NCBI RefSeq assembly: GCF_002776525.5
Contig: NC_045441.1
Coordinates: 108,467,440 to 108,531,439, forward strand
Direction: 5' to 3'
Source: Piliocolobus tephrosceles
Taxonomy: Eukaryota > Chordata > Mammalia > Primates > Cercopithecidae
Length of the DNA stretch: 64,000 nt
Below the pieces are notes generated by a model. The model saw only the letters and a list, made by a program, of their open reading frames with translations, searched no databases and had not been told where the DNA came from. The position numbers were made by a program, and so were the translations under genes. Below are positions 1-13,100 of the stretch, in pieces. Position 1 is the first letter of the stretch; every line of letters begins with the position of its first letter.

Positions 1-1071
1 AAAGTAAACAGAACAGAAACAAAGAATGAGAGATAAAATATGAGAAAAGAGAATTTGATGAATATAAAATATTATTATGTAATTTTATAAAAATATGGCT
101 TGGTTATGCTGCTTTGTTCCAAAGCTTAGAAACATTTTCAACAACTAGAAAGTAATTAACTCCTACTTAAATGTTGATCTAATGGTTGATCTGATCAAAT
201 CTGTATTGAGTGGCTATCATATAAAAAAGTTGATGCCAAAACAAAGATATGTGTTACAGAAAGTAAACACATACTTTTCAGCTAGTGATTTGCTGCTGAA
301 AAATGTCCCGGAATTGTTATGAGTGAGTAGTCAATTCTCTATGCTCCTCTAAGGGGCCTCAGCTCCCTCACATTACTTCAAATGCTCACATCTCTGGAGA
401 TTATGTGACAAATGAGGTTGGGGTGAGTGAGAAGTGATTTAGCCACCTCTAAAAATCATTCTTTCTGGTGCATCCAAATTGTCTAAAATAATTTTTTCCT
501 AGGAAATATATTTAAGTTTATTTCATACAGAGGAGGAAATTCTGGAAAAAAAAAAAAGAGAGAAGAAAAAAAGAAGCACATGTCAAAAGATAAAATAGTG
601 CAGCAGAAGGATTCATTGCCTAGGTAACTTTTTCCTCTCTCATTTTACTTTGCGATAAGTTCTCAATGGACTGATTCATTTAAGCTATGATTTTTATTCA
701 TATTTTTAAGCTGTTGGGCCTGATGTTGAAATCTCCCTTGTCACCAGTTAGACTTACTAGTTTTAATGATTTGGGTTTTAAATGAAGGTCATTATATAAT
801 ATCCTGCATTGCATGCAGATTATAAAGTTCCTGCCAGCTTTGCCTTTTAATTAAATTATTCTTTCAAGTGGAATATAGGAATAGAAAAGTCCATCTTCTT
901 TTTATATTGAAGAGGCTCTATAGCCAAACTTCCTTGCTTTATTACTAATGAATATTTAAAATAATGTTCTTTAATAAACGTTGACTGTGTGTGAAAGAAT
1001 TATTTGTTTAATACACCTTTTCCCACCCAATTCAACTACCCATATTCTACAGATAAAATAATCCAACACAT
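1..1071. other. Unique AT-rich sequence, no gene seen
   Basis: No exon-like open frame, RNA gene or recognisable interspersed repeat is visible here. The only local structure is an adenine-rich patch at about 546-575 (A-runs broken by G), which looks like a degraded A-tail or simple purine tract. Very old, unrecognisable repeats cannot be excluded by eye. Confidence 0.6.
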
Positions 1072-1177
1072 GACATATGTACATATGTATATATCTGCAT
1101 ACACACATATGTATATATGATACATGTGTGTGTGCATTTGGTGTATATATATGAGTGTATATATACACACACATATA
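1072..1177. repeat. Compound TA/TG/CA microsatellite
   Basis: Alternating purine-pyrimidine sequence made of interrupted ATGTAT, TGTG, TATA and ACAC units. The open frame that crosses it on the minus strand (971-1174) is rich in Tyr, Ile, His and Thr, as expected from translating such a repeat, so it is not a gene. Alternating tracts of this kind are prone to length polymorphism. Confidence 0.9.
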
Positions 1178-4100
1178 TCTGTTTTACCCTTGATTTTCAG
1201 ACATCGCTGACACACAGCTAAGCAAAGAACAAAAAGAGAGTTGTAGAGTGTCAGTCTAGTAGAGAAACATAATGCTTGACAGTGAATCTGTTGATTAACG
1301 CTTTTGAAGAGGTGAGTAACCAGAAGTCTGGGGAGAAGGGGAAGGAGACAGGTTGACTGGGAGGAGCAGAATCATGGGAGAAGCATTATGAGGAAAGTCC
1401 CTTTGCTCTGGGCAGCAAGAATTGCTCCTTTCATCTAGCAGCTTAACTCTGTGAGATGGGTATCCAGTACAAGGGGAGAAGGAAGAGATTCACTGCCTCT
1501 GGTTGGAAGCAGATCTGCAGGTTAACCTGCTAAGGCATAGAGAGCCAACAGTGGCAACCAATTGATAGGGGCATGGAGTATTTCTGTGCAATGGCAAAAA
1601 TGTTCCCAGCCCAGACTGGCTTATAACAGTTAAGACCACTTCAATAGACTGGGACACCAAGAAGCTGTATATGTGATAGAGGAAAATGAAAATTCTTGGG
1701 TTAGACAGTGAACAGAGAAGGCTAAATAGGCAATCATGATACCATAAATAATTCATCTGGGAAGTCATATTTCAGGGCCAAGGAGTTAAAAATCATCCAG
1801 AACAGACCCATCATCTTAGGAAAGTTGAGTAGGCCTCGCAAGAAAACTAAATGGAGAGTTAGAAAGGTGGATTTCTGGAGGGAATGAAGGCACAGTAGTT
1901 AAGACCAGTCTTCGTTCTTTCCATCTATTGCACCTTAAACTGTGTCATAAATCTTTACCAGAAATATCAGCAGATGGCATCTGAATGCTTTTGAAATTTT
2001 CTGTTGCTGAGGGTTAGTTTTCTAACCTCTCTCTATGGTCTCTTTTATCTGGAATAATAAACAGTTGGTGGGTGGCATCCTTAAGTCAGTGATCTGAGTG
2101 GATTATCAACTTGCAAAGTCCCTCTCACCCTTTTATCTAACATTATCTGCTGAGTTCTAGGATTGATGGTTCGAGCTTCAGTCTAAAAACTGAGTACCTC
2201 TGCCTTCATTAGATGATGAATAATGCAGGGCCCCTTGTTTATTTGCTTGCTCTGAAATTTTATCCTGTTTTTCAGCATCCCTTTCTAGGTCTGATATATA
2301 ACTAATTGTTGGCAGATGTGGAAAGTATTTTGAGCCAAGATATAGTATTTGTTTGCACTGTCTGGTTTTTCAGCCTTAACCAATATCAGGTCATAGCAGC
2401 TGGTTTTTATCAAAGCTCTGTATACTATAGACCATCCACCTGACAAAACAAGATTTGCTCACATGACCTTCATTTGAAACCATTAAATAAAGGCATTCCT
2501 CCAAAGTAATAGAGAAATTTTGTTGAAAATTTATAATCAAATTAATGAATTGGCTTAATTTGTGTTTATTTACATGTAAATGTCTTGTAGTACACAGGTT
2601 AAAGTTTGTCCTTTTAAAACATACATTAAGATGTGTAGTTTTAGCTTATCATGAGTTTTAATTTTAATTTCAGGCTTAAAATTACATTACACCACTATAC
2701 TTTATATAGGTATCACTCATAAGAAAAAGCTTACCAGTCACTTTTTATCCTTAGTGAAAAAGAGTGATATCATTTCAAAACTATAGTAAACAGCGTGATT
2801 TGGATCTAGCACACTAATTTTGAGTTAACATTCTTCTTAGGGCCTTCACTTTCCCCTTACATGCCAGGATCAGTATGGTGAATTATTTTCATGACCTTCC
2901 TCATTGTTTTAAATAAATAAAAGATTAGCATTTTAGCCACCCTGTTTACATTAATCTACAAATTTCATAAGCCACAGTAGTGTTTGTGTTTTCAACTTTC
3001 ATGCATTTTTTTCCATGGGTGCATGAGTTCATTTGATTTGTTTCAACTACCCAAAATATTTTAAGAGCCCTGCACTGTGGAGAGGTATTTATTTGAAGTA
3101 GCTGTGGATAATGTGCAAACTCTGTGATGATACAGTGGTCTTTACTAACGAAACAGAAAAGCTTTTATTCTGTAGTCTACCTGACACTGCAGGAAATAAA
3201 ATTTCCAAGAGACCTAAGCTAGCTTTATTAAAATAATTTAAATTTTGGATTATATCTTCTCCTTGGGTTGTAATGCATCCAACATGATGTGATTCAAAGG
3301 CAATTTTACCTGTTTCTGTACCATCTGTGCAGTTATGAGATACTTTACAGTGCTGTAGAATAAAAGTTGTCTGAATCTAAAAGCCTTACTAAACAATAAT
3401 TTAAAAGTCTACACGAAAAGCATGAACAACATCTCGCCTTTAGTTTTGGAAAATGTTGAAAGTAAATGTATTTGAAAAAGTTTGAAATATTTTACAATAC
3501 CAAATATAAGGTCACCACAAAATAAGGCAACTCACTACTTTTCCAATGAGAAGATACAATTAAAGATTTTCTGTTCAGTCAGTTGAATATATAAACACAG
3601 AAGTATGTGAGGTAGTAAAATGTCTACTTTTAATATTTAAAATAATTTCCTTAGTTACATATATTTAAAATCATATAAGTTAATAGTGTGATATTTACTT
3701 TTCTCCACTTCTTAATTTCTCCATACCCGTTTCTCCATTCCTTAATTTCATGAAAAATTTTATTAAATTCTCCAGACACATCTTTGACCTCAGTGTCTTG
3801 GTCATTAATAGAGAAACTTTTAAAGTTATGTTACAAATTTTTCCAGAGAATATAGTTTTTATTTTCACCTATCATTGTTTGCAACACAGCACATTTTTCA
3901 TTCTTTTTATGAACTGTCCCTAAAGTACATCCCAAGAGACACAAACCCATAAGCTTAACATCAGGACTTATTTTTCATTGTTATTTTTATCTCCAAACCA
4001 TAAAGTACAACATTACTTTTAAGTGATGTTCAACAGAATTATTTATAATGAAATCCAACACCTTTTGAGAAATAAAGCTCAATTTCTGTTTGTGCTTTTG

Positions 4101-4389
4101 TAAAAATCCCATCAGTTAACCTCTAAGGTCATGCAAAGCTAGCATTGACTGTAACACTAACAAAATGACTTGCCAAATGGAACGTTGATGTGCAAAATAA
4201 GGTAATTGGGAAAGCAGCTATAACATGAGCTATTTTGTAAGGGTTCAAATGTAAAGCAAATAATTCTGTTCTTTTGAAAGAAAATGGGGAGATGGAAACC
4301 TCTTCTTACATTTGGGCATGCACATTGCATTATTCAAGTATTATTTTAACTTCCCACTTACTACCAAGACAATTTACTTCAACTTTTGT
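1178..4389. other. Unique AT-rich sequence, no gene seen
   Basis: About 3.2 kb without a convincing gene or young repeat. The minus-strand frame at 1490-1768 has no recognisable domain and no support from context. A small imperfect direct repeat (17 bp, about 28-bp period) sits at 3703-3747. I see nothing else that can be annotated. Confidence 0.55.
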
Positions 4390-4605
4390 TTAAATATGTA
4401 TCTATTTATTAAATAGGTAACACATTCTTATATTCAATATTTTTAAAGTATTGAAAATATACAGCAAATGTCTCCCTCTTATCCTGTCTGCCCCTTATCA
4501 CAATTCCCTGTCCTGAAAGCAGTCAATATTATCAATGTTTGTGTATCATTCCAAAGATATTTATCTGATGCATATATAAATATTATAGTTTGAAAGCACA
4601 GCTTT
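4390..4605. mobile_element. Possible ancient L1M-type LINE fragment
   Basis: The stretch has the C-rich run followed by a CAGTCAATATTATCAATGTTTGTGTATCATTCC-like order typical of a common old L1 3' segment: a cluster of CCCT motifs, then 'gtgtatcattccaaagatat', then an ATATATAAATAT tract. A related stretch occurs near 62.85-63.0 kb. Assignment is from memory of the consensus and the orientation is not clear. Confidence 0.35.
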
Positions 4606-4660
4606 CATAATTTTATATACCAAGAACTGCAATTAAGTAATAAACACTTACACAGCTACT

Positions 4661-4951
4661 TTTTGTTTTGAGATGGAGTCTTGATCTGTCACCCAGGCTG
4701 GAGTGCAGTGGCACGATCTCAGCTCACTGCAACCTCTGCCTCGTGGGTTCAAGCAATTCTCCTGCCTCAGCCTCTCGAGTAGCTGGGACTTCAGGCACAT
4801 GCCACCACACCCGGCTAATTTGTGCATTTTTAGTATAGATAGGATTTCACCATCTTAGTCAGGCTGGTCTCAAGCTCCTGACCTCAGGTGATCCACCTGC
4901 CTCAGCCTCCCAAAGTGCTGGGATTACAGGCGTGAGTCACTGCGCCCAGCC
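4661..4951 (-). mobile_element. Alu element, antisense (AluS-like)
   Basis: Nearly complete dimeric Alu read on the minus strand. The plus strand starts with a T-rich tail complement followed by 'gagatggagtcttgatctgt', continues through both arms including the 'ctcctgcctcagcctctcga' and 'cctcccaaagtgctgggatt' segments, and ends in the complement of the GGCTGGGCGC start. The mid-element A-rich linker is shortened. Diagnostic bases look AluS-like rather than AluY. I could not identify a clean target-site duplication. Confidence 0.95.
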
Positions 4952-7900
4952 TATTGTTTTGTTTTCCTTCCAAGGAAAATATAAACATAATTCAAAACAA
5001 TTTTCTAATAATTCTTCTGGCTGTGAATGCTACTTTTGACTGGTGTTGTACAATCATATTTATATACATAACTTATTTTTGTTAATTCAATAAATAAATT
5101 TAAACTATCAGTTGTCATCATACACAGTTTATAAGAGTTTACTCAATGATGTTTCTCTAATTAAAATAGTTTACAAGTAAGGAGAATGTGAAAAAAAAGT
5201 AAGCATACTGTTTATATGTTGAACCAATAACCAGTTAAATTACTTATTTGTTCTTTATACAGATAGTGTAATAAAAATACCACTTCAAAACATGTCACTT
5301 TGAAATCAGATCTTCTTTTTATTACAATAGTAATAAATGTTCACTGCAGATATTTTAAGAAACACAGACATGAGAAAAGAAGTTATAAACCCCATGCAAC
5401 ATATACACTGCTGAGGGGTCAGTGAACACCGTGGTATGTCTCCAGTCGTCCACTGTTTATTTGATTGAGAGAGACTTTGATCCTGCTCCCTGTTCCCTAA
5501 GTAAATGCTGTATCAAGGTCTTTGATAAGTGCAATGGAATTGTCAACTCACCAGTTTCACCCCACCTGCAGTGGCTCTTCCTTAGCTCTCACCAAGAAAA
5601 AAAAAAACTTGTTATGTGAAAGCTCAGACTGCCCCCCTTTTCTACCAGGTACCAACCTTGAACCTTGAAGCTCCTTCCCACTAGTAAAAGGGATCTGAAC
5701 TTGTGGCCAAGACATCCCTGTGGGCTGCATCTTTGTTTCAGGTCTAGGAAAAGGTGACTGGTCCTCCTATCCTAGTCAGTCCCTGGTTCTAATTTCATTC
5801 CAATTGTCTGCTGGGGCTGTACCTTCTTCAGTTGGTCCTTGCCTATCCCTTTCAGTTCTGGGTCTGTACCTTATCTCTGAAACCCTTCCCATAGCCTAGG
5901 ACAAACTTCTTTGTCTTGTGACTTTTTGTATGTGTGTGACTTGTTCACTCTACATAATGCTGAAATTTCTTGCCACTGCCCAAAAACCATGCTCATTTCC
6001 ATGCTCTGCCACTGGCTGTGAGCTGGAAAGACTGATATTAGCTCACTTTGGACTTGACTTTTTCTGTATTAATTTTTACTTGTGATTTGAACTGTCCCAA
6101 TCCTCTGTGTCTGTTAAGTTTTAAGGATCTCAGGCAACATCTCTTTGAATGGAAGCTTCTGAGATGTGTGGTGGCCATGGCAGTAAAAAATACTAGTGAG
6201 CATCATGGTCCCTGATTAGGTATTCACTACCATGACTCATAAACATCCACAATGATCAGGTATGAAATACAATCTCTCCTAGAAATTAAACACTGCATAT
6301 GTGCATTCCAGTTGGTCTGTTTATTCTAATGCTGAAAGCTAATAACTCTTATTTTTTACTTACTATAGAAGGTTTCTATATGGTGCAAACGTCCCACTCT
6401 CTGAAGCTATACCCGAAGGGACAATTCCAGAGCCTGAGAACTTAGTATCCAAAGAAGTTCCTGGTTTGCAGAGGAAGTGAAATGATCTCTGGAGACAGAA
6501 ACATACAGCTTCTAAACTGAAGAGTACACATTCTGAACTCCTGTAAGATCAGAGTGGACAAATTTGAGAGGACGGCTGAGGGGATGATAAAGGAATTCCT
6601 CAACCACCTTGCAAAACATGACATTAGGACAAAGCTTCTGTTCACACAGCCCATTGGGAAATGTATCGGCCTTTGCTCTCAGCTTGATCCTTTACCTTTA
6701 TTCTCTTCTTATTCTCAGTTACACCAATATTCTTGTTCTGTTTGTTCTAGCCTTGATTTTCTATTTTACCTCTTTTAGATAAGTTCTGCTTATTACATCT
6801 TCTTTTGTAAATCATCTCTGCCTAGCCATAGGTAGCTAGAAATGCAGTGTCTGCCTCTGGTAGCATGGATAAGTCTCAACCAAATGTACTGCTTCTGATT
6901 ACGTGATTGTAACATCTGCATGCTATCATATCAGATCTGACTTGGCTAAAAGTTTCTGAGCATTCAGGGCATAGGAATACTTTAATAGTACTGGCTGCCT
7001 ATAGTTGGAGGTAATTTAACCTATGGATGGCATTAAGCATATCCGTGGGGGTGGGGAACAAAAATTCTGTCAAAAATCTTAGTGTATTTTTTAACTTGCA
7101 TTTTGTTCAGATGATTCCTTAGTTTATGTTGTTCCAAATTAATCATTCTCTTAGTCAACCAGGTTATTGTTAATGCAGCAGAAGCCATAACCATCAGGAT
7201 ATGAAATAGTTATGTGAAATGAAGTTCTGCAGAAAAATCAGATATTTTTATTGTTTTTCATAAATATGTACAGAAAGTAAGACTTAGGCTTTAAAAAATA
7301 AAATATAGAGTTTTTTTATACCAATCAATATGAATTAAATATTCTCAACCCTTTTATTTCCTCTCCCCTTTGATGAAATTCTGCTAGGTTAGAAGAAGTT
7401 TCACTATGAACAAGAAGACATTCTGAGCATTCAGAAGACTGACCTACTAGATCATTTTTTTCCTTTGCTGTTTGGTCCATAAAAAATTGATGTTCTCTTC
7501 TCAGGTAACATGCTTATTTTTATCTACATGAAACTCATTGATCTCCTTCCAATTTGGTGTTAGCCTCTTCATTCCACTATCATTCCCGAGGTAACGAATG
7601 ATATTTTCATAGGCATGGCTAGTAATCAATATAGACAAGCTCTGCTCATTGATCTGAGGAAGACCTTTGATCTGGAAAATCACCAATTATGGCTATTTAA
7701 AGTAGTTTCAATTGGATTAGGAAGAACAAGAAAGAACTGGTATCTACAATATTCTTTAATAGTTTTAAAACCTAGAAAGACACAAAGTTAAATATAAGCC
7801 TCTTAAAGAATAAGGGTTAATTTTCATTCTTTCAATTTTAAATGAAGATTTTCTTGCACATTCCACTTTATCACTGAATTTTTTATGGCTGTGTAATGTG

Positions 7901-8423
7901 ATATTCTTATAAGGGACATCCCAGGTACAAGGTAATTGACGATTTGCAGTGAGTTTCTGACAACCTTCAAATCCTAATTAATAGAAATAGATTCAGCTTA
8001 AATATTGATATGCTAAGCATTAGTCTTATTTTAACTGAAAAAGGTGGACTCCTGGTCCCAGCAAATTAAGTCTTTAATAGTATGCAAGCTACCTAGTTGA
8101 TTGATCAATTACATTTTCTAGTATAATTTCTAGTTACTGTTATTTTCAGACTATGACCAAATTTGAATTAGCAATGAGAACATGGATTGTTTTTTGCCTC
8201 CATGAGACTATTCTCCAGAGTACAATCTATATTATTTAATGCACAGTAGTCTATGCTGCCTCTGAAAAACATGAATAATAAAATATATTAAGGCAAAGAG
8301 GTAGATCAAATTTGTTTTTTTTTGTTGTTGTTGTTGTTCTTTTATCTATTCTATATATTCAGGGAGTCCTAAATGCTGGTGGAAGATCTAGACTCCTAAA
8401 AAGCTGTTTAATTTGTGGTTTAC
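4952..8423. other. Unique sequence, no gene seen
   Basis: About 3.5 kb of mostly unique sequence. Open frames at 5422-5619 and 6554-6778 on the plus strand and 6442-6654 and 7501-7686 on the minus strand are short, have no recognisable motif and overlap each other on opposite strands, so I do not call them genes. A T9 run followed by five TTG units lies at about 8312-8339. The C/T-richer stretch 5640-6060 has no identity that I recognise. Confidence 0.5.
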
Positions 8424-8576
8424 AGCACAGGTTATGGAGTTGAAGGGTATGGATTCAGATTCCAGCTTTACAATTTGATGGCTGCATGACTTGAAAGAGT
8501 ATTTACTCTCTTTTTCTCTCTAGTTTCTTCGTGTTCAATAATAATAATAATATCTACCTCATACGTTTAAGCCTTC
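8424..8576 (+). mobile_element. MIR SINE, sense
   Basis: Matches the order of the MIR consensus: an 'acagcacaggttatggagtt' start, then 'ggattcagattcc', 'atttgatggctgcatgactt', a degraded 'tctctagtttcttcgtgt' core segment, and an AATAATAATAATATCTACCTCATA 3' part. MIR is a tRNA-derived SINE spread before the mammalian radiation, and the strong divergence here fits that age. A second MIR in the opposite orientation follows within 100 bp. Confidence 0.85.
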
Positions 8577-8650
8577 AACAAATTAGTACTTCATAACAAC
8601 AAATTAGTACTTCATACTTAACAAGGATTGAACAAATTAGTGCTGTATAA
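8577..8650. repeat. Three copies of a 19-20 bp direct repeat
   Basis: The unit 'aacaaattagtacttcata' occurs at 8577-8595 and 8598-8616, and a diverged third copy ('aacaaattagtgctgtata') at 8631-8649. Spacing is 21 bp and then 33 bp. It begins where the MIR 3' end stops, so it is probably a local duplication in the MIR tail region. Confidence 0.8.
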
Positions 8651-8664
8651 CAATAATACTTAAT

Positions 8665-8860
8665 AATGTTTATTTATTCAGCAACTATTATGTGATAAAT
8701 AATGTTCTAAATACTTTAAAATATTCCAAACACAGCAACCTAATGAATTAGGTACTGTCTCTCTCCCCATTTTATTGATGAGGAAACAACCACAGAGTCT
8801 AACATCATCTGCCAAAACTCACAAGCTGGTAAATGATCTAATGAGTACTAAAATACAAGT
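8665..8860 (-). mobile_element. MIR SINE, antisense
   Basis: Plus strand carries the reverse complement of MIR: 'ttcagcaactattatgtgat', then 'ttctaaatactttaaaat', then 'cccattttattgatgaggaa', followed by the degraded 'actcacaagctggtaaatga'. This is the usual MIR 3'-to-core order on the opposite strand. Together with the sense MIR at 8424 it forms a head-on pair. Confidence 0.8.
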
Positions 8861-9831
8861 AGTCTTATTTGAGAGCTTCCCCTCCTAACCACTACTACAT
8901 TAATGCACAAAACGTTTAACATATAAAATGCCACATAAAAAACTGTCAATAAATGATATTGAATGTTAATAAATATGAATAATAAATTCCCCAAATTCCA
9001 GGAACAATTCCAAATTTTAGATGTAAAAAATATATATATACCTAGCCTTGAAACAATAGCTTATTTCTTTTCTGCAGAACTGAGTGCCCATTTCTCCTTT
9101 TCCTGCTTAATCTCTAAGTTAAGTGCTCAGCTTTTGACTGTCTTACCTGCCTTCTGTCAGCAGCCTCTTCCTGCATGGCTTCTTCCCCTACAACGCTAAA
9201 TGTCTACCTTCTTCTTTTAATCTCTGCATTTGGCTACATATCAGATAATTTTTCATAGTGTTAGAAGACATCTGTTTATTTTTATCCTCAGCATTTGTTG
9301 ACCTTTTCTTTTGGAAACCTTGACCAAACTTCCTTCCTAGAGAACACCATCTCAATCTCTTCTAGTTTCTTGCTTTCTTGAATGGGGTTGACTTTCCTCC
9401 AGGCTCCAGCAGTGACTGCATGAGATGTCAGAGCAGACACATTACCTGGGCCAGTGAGAGGTTCAGGAATGAGTATGTGTGGCCCAGTCACAACCAGTGA
9501 AATTTAACTGGAATAAATATTGAAAAAAAATCTGTTTTTCTTTTATGTTGGCCTCAAAGTTGTGAGAATATAAAATGTGGAGCTGCTTTGCCATTGGGCC
9601 ATGATCAGAGATTTGTCTCTCTGAAACTGGAGTAAACACAGAAGAGGTAGGAGATACATTGGGTTCTGTTTGTGTCATTTAAACCTCGGCCTCAAGATGT
9701 GGTTAGAACCAGTTCTCCTATAGACATTTCCATTGTGTGATGCAATATGTTCTCCTTTTGCTTAAGTCAGTTAAGCAAAAGGGCTTAAGGTTTCTTTTAC
9801 TTACAAATGAAAGAGTTTAGTTAATTAATTA
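8861..9831. other. Unique sequence, no gene seen
   Basis: Short open frames at 8963-9199 (plus) and 9288-9678 (minus) show no domain or conserved motif. The 9060-9230 stretch is pyrimidine-rich. Nothing here could be assigned to a repeat family with confidence. Confidence 0.5.
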
Positions 9832-10120
9832 ATTTTTGGTGCAGAGTCTTATTCTGTCACCCAGACTGAAGTACAGTGGTGTGATCATGGCTCATCACAG
9901 CCTCGGCCTCCCCAGGTTCAGATGATCCTCGCACCTGAGCCTCCCGAGTAGCTGAGACCACAGGCGTGCACCACCATACCTGGCTAATGTCTGTATTTTT
10001 TGTAGAGATGGGGTTTCACCATGTTGCCCAGACTAGTCTCAAACTCCTGGGCTCAAACAACCTGCCCACCTCGGCTTCTCAGAGGGTTAGGATTACAGAC
10101 ATGAGCCACTGCACCCGGCC
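9832..10120 (-). mobile_element. Alu element, antisense (AluJ-like)
   Basis: Dimeric Alu on the minus strand, ending in 'gagccactgcacccggcc'. It is heavily substituted relative to AluS or AluY, and the 'agactagtctcaaactcctg' and 'gggctcaaacaacctgccca' segments have the older J-type pattern. The tail complement is a TTAA-type repeat before the T-run. The flanks share an approximate 'gagttta'/'gagtttt' duplication, which may be the target-site duplication. Confidence 0.92.
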
Positions 10121-13100
10121 TGAGTTTTAATTCAAAAAGATTTTATGCTCAAAAAACATTTTTTAACACTCAAAAAGATGAAGTTATCTTATTGATATAT
10201 TAGTAGTGGATTTGGATAGTTTTGATGAGGTACAAGTTAGAGCCCTATAGGATAATTGTGTAGGTAGCAATCATAGGTAATACCATTATCGATCCCTTCC
10301 CTCACCATTCTGTTAACCAGACCTTTCTCAAGAATATCTTCATATCAATAAGTAGTCCTAGGGGCTTCTTCGTGCCTTCTTGTTATTGTTACCCTGGGGT
10401 TCAAGCAGTAGTAAAAGAAAGACACTTTTATCCTAGGAGATTTTATGTCTTGCTCATTCCCAGGACTGACACATGTAAGTGAATATATTTCAAGTACATT
10501 CAATGTTCCTCGCGATACTGCAGTTCACCCATTGTCTAGAAAACCTCATACCTTTAAGCCCAGATAACTTTCTTCCTGGCTATTTTCCCTGGGTCTGGAG
10601 AAGAGAATGATTTAGAAATTCTGCAGCTGTTTTAGGACACACATGGACAGATGCAGAAAAACAATGAAGTCGGGAGTCCAATCACAGAGCATCAAAGACC
10701 CTGATCTTGTTAGGCATACTGAAAAAAAGAAAAGTATGCAAAATGTGACATAACGTTTTATGCACATGGCAAAAAGTCAGGATTCTGCCAGAGTTGTTTG
10801 GTGTCACCCCTTCAAATGCCTTCTCAGTATCTCACCCCCACTATTGTCCCTTTGTTGACCCCACTCATCAGAGCACTGTCTCTGATCTCCCTAACATAAT
10901 GAAATTTACATTGTATTGCCAAATATGAGCCCAACAGTAAACCTCAGGAACATAAGCAATATATTAACTATAAAGGGAAACTTCAGCCTTCTGGGCAGAT
11001 ACAGAAGCTACAAAATGATGCAAAGTCATTATACAGAGAGGTAATCAAAAGTAAGATGGAAATTACATACAGACATAGTGAAAATTTGCTTCACACCTAG
11101 GAAATACAAAGTAAAAGAGCCAACTCTTGAGACAGTGATTCCCAAGTAGTGCTTTCTACTAGTAATGGGCAATTATAGTAGATTCTTTTAAGTTAAGGTT
11201 AAAAGAATTACCATTAGGGTTAGTACAGTTCTTTCTAAATCTCAGCTATGTGGCTCTTTTTAGTAGTATGCTCAAACATTTTAACTTGGTGTACAATTTC
11301 CTTCCCAATTATATTCTATGCTGCTTTTTCAGCATCATGAATATTTTCTTCCACATACCTGTCTGCCTTGCCAACAGGTTTTTGTTATTTCCACGTGGAA
11401 TGCACTTACAAGGCTGCAGCTTTCACCTGCAATGCCACAGTCACTGGTCTTCTTAACAGTTATAACCTTCTGCATCCTAGCTCAGGAACCAGGCAGGCAT
11501 AAACTTCAAGGAAGGCTATACCCTCTCAGGCCCCACGGAGATACGGGCATTAATTATCCTAAAACAATCATTCCAATTATTTAATCAATGATGGAATGAG
11601 AAAATGAATATAACCACTGTAACAAGAGCAGAAGGTTCTTGTAGAGTTTCTAAATTTTTGGTTCTTACAAAAAGAAACAGGAGAAGGCATTGCTCTTTTC
11701 TCCTTCCAACCATTGGATATTGTTGTATGCATGTATGATGTTTGAGATACTTTAACCATCCTGCCACCATGGATAAAGTCAAATAAAGGCCAAAAGGCAG
11801 CTTATGGAGAACTGCAGAGGGAAGAGGTGGGAAGAAACTAAGTTCTTGCTGGCAGCACTGAGTTAATAAATTGTCACTCTGGAGCTGCTCAAGAACTGGA
11901 CTTTTGATCCTGTGGGTGCAATGGGCATTTGTCTTCCTTTGTGATTATTCAACAATTCAATATCCTTTCCATGTTAGGACATTCTTCTCTCTACAAGTAG
12001 AGCCAGCCGTACATTATAAAAGCTAAAATTACTAGATGCTCAGTTTCCCATTTTCTCTTGCATCTTGGGCATGGGAATGTAAGCTAGATTCTGCCCCAGA
12101 ATTTTAACAGAAGTCACTGACGTGAAGGAACAAGGAAGCCCTGTGAGTAAAGGTGATGGAAGCACCTGCTTCTACATTCACGTTCCAGAAGCAGCTGGGT
12201 AGCATTGCTAGCGCGTTATTTCAGGTTGAACTCTGGTTGTGTCAGTGGTGAAAGATGTGCTGGCCATGCCTAGGGATTATGGCAATGCTATCTTCATAAA
12301 ATGGGTTTTGTGAGATGATTTCAGTTTCGTCCTTGGCTATATAACCTCTAAACCTGTATCTCTGATTAACTTAGATATTTTGAGAGCCATCTATTCAAGA
12401 TTATTTTTTCTTAAACACACTGGAGTTAATTTCTATTATCCACAACTAAGAACTTTGAGCAATACATAGAGATAATGCCTTTTAATTATGACGTTTTTAT
12501 TGTTGAGCAATTGGTTTCCTATTTTTGCAGTTGGAAGCTTTTTCACAGATGTATACGTTCTGTTCCTTTGGTTGGAAATCTCTTCTCTGTCATTGTCACC
12601 ATGACAAAGACACCATAACATGTCACCATAACACTGTAACATAACTGGTTATTCTACAAAACATTGGTTCTGTTGAAAATATATTTAAGAAATGTTGTTT
12701 AAACAAGGTTAAATGGATTTCCTTACTACAGGACATCTCAGAATGTTGTTATGCTGTCATGGATTGTGAATTTCCGAGAAAGGCAGGTGAGGAAGTTGAA
12801 ACTTCCTCTTTGTTCTAAAGTCAGCATTTAGGGTGACAATCATATAAAAATCCATAAGAAGGCACCACTTTAGAAAATGGCATATAATCTTTTTAAACTC
12901 AACAAATCGGTGTCTCTTCCAGAGTTGAAGTGGATGATTGTTTATTTGGTTAAGTATTAGAAGAGGCTACCAACTATGGGCTGTGGAATACACATTTTTT
13001 AAAAATTGATCACATTCAGCAGAGTATAATTAAAAGATTTCAGTATGAGAGGTAATGAACCTTAAAAACTAAAAGAAATTAATTCCTATTTCTTATATGC

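Noticed and set aside
1072..1177. Z-DNA or regulatory element at the TG/TA tract
   Set aside because: Alternating purine-pyrimidine sequence is common in microsatellites. Nothing nearby supports function.
8577..8650. Triplicated 19-mer as a short CRISPR-like array
   Set aside because: Unequal spacing, only three copies, one diverged, and located in a MIR-rich primate sequence.
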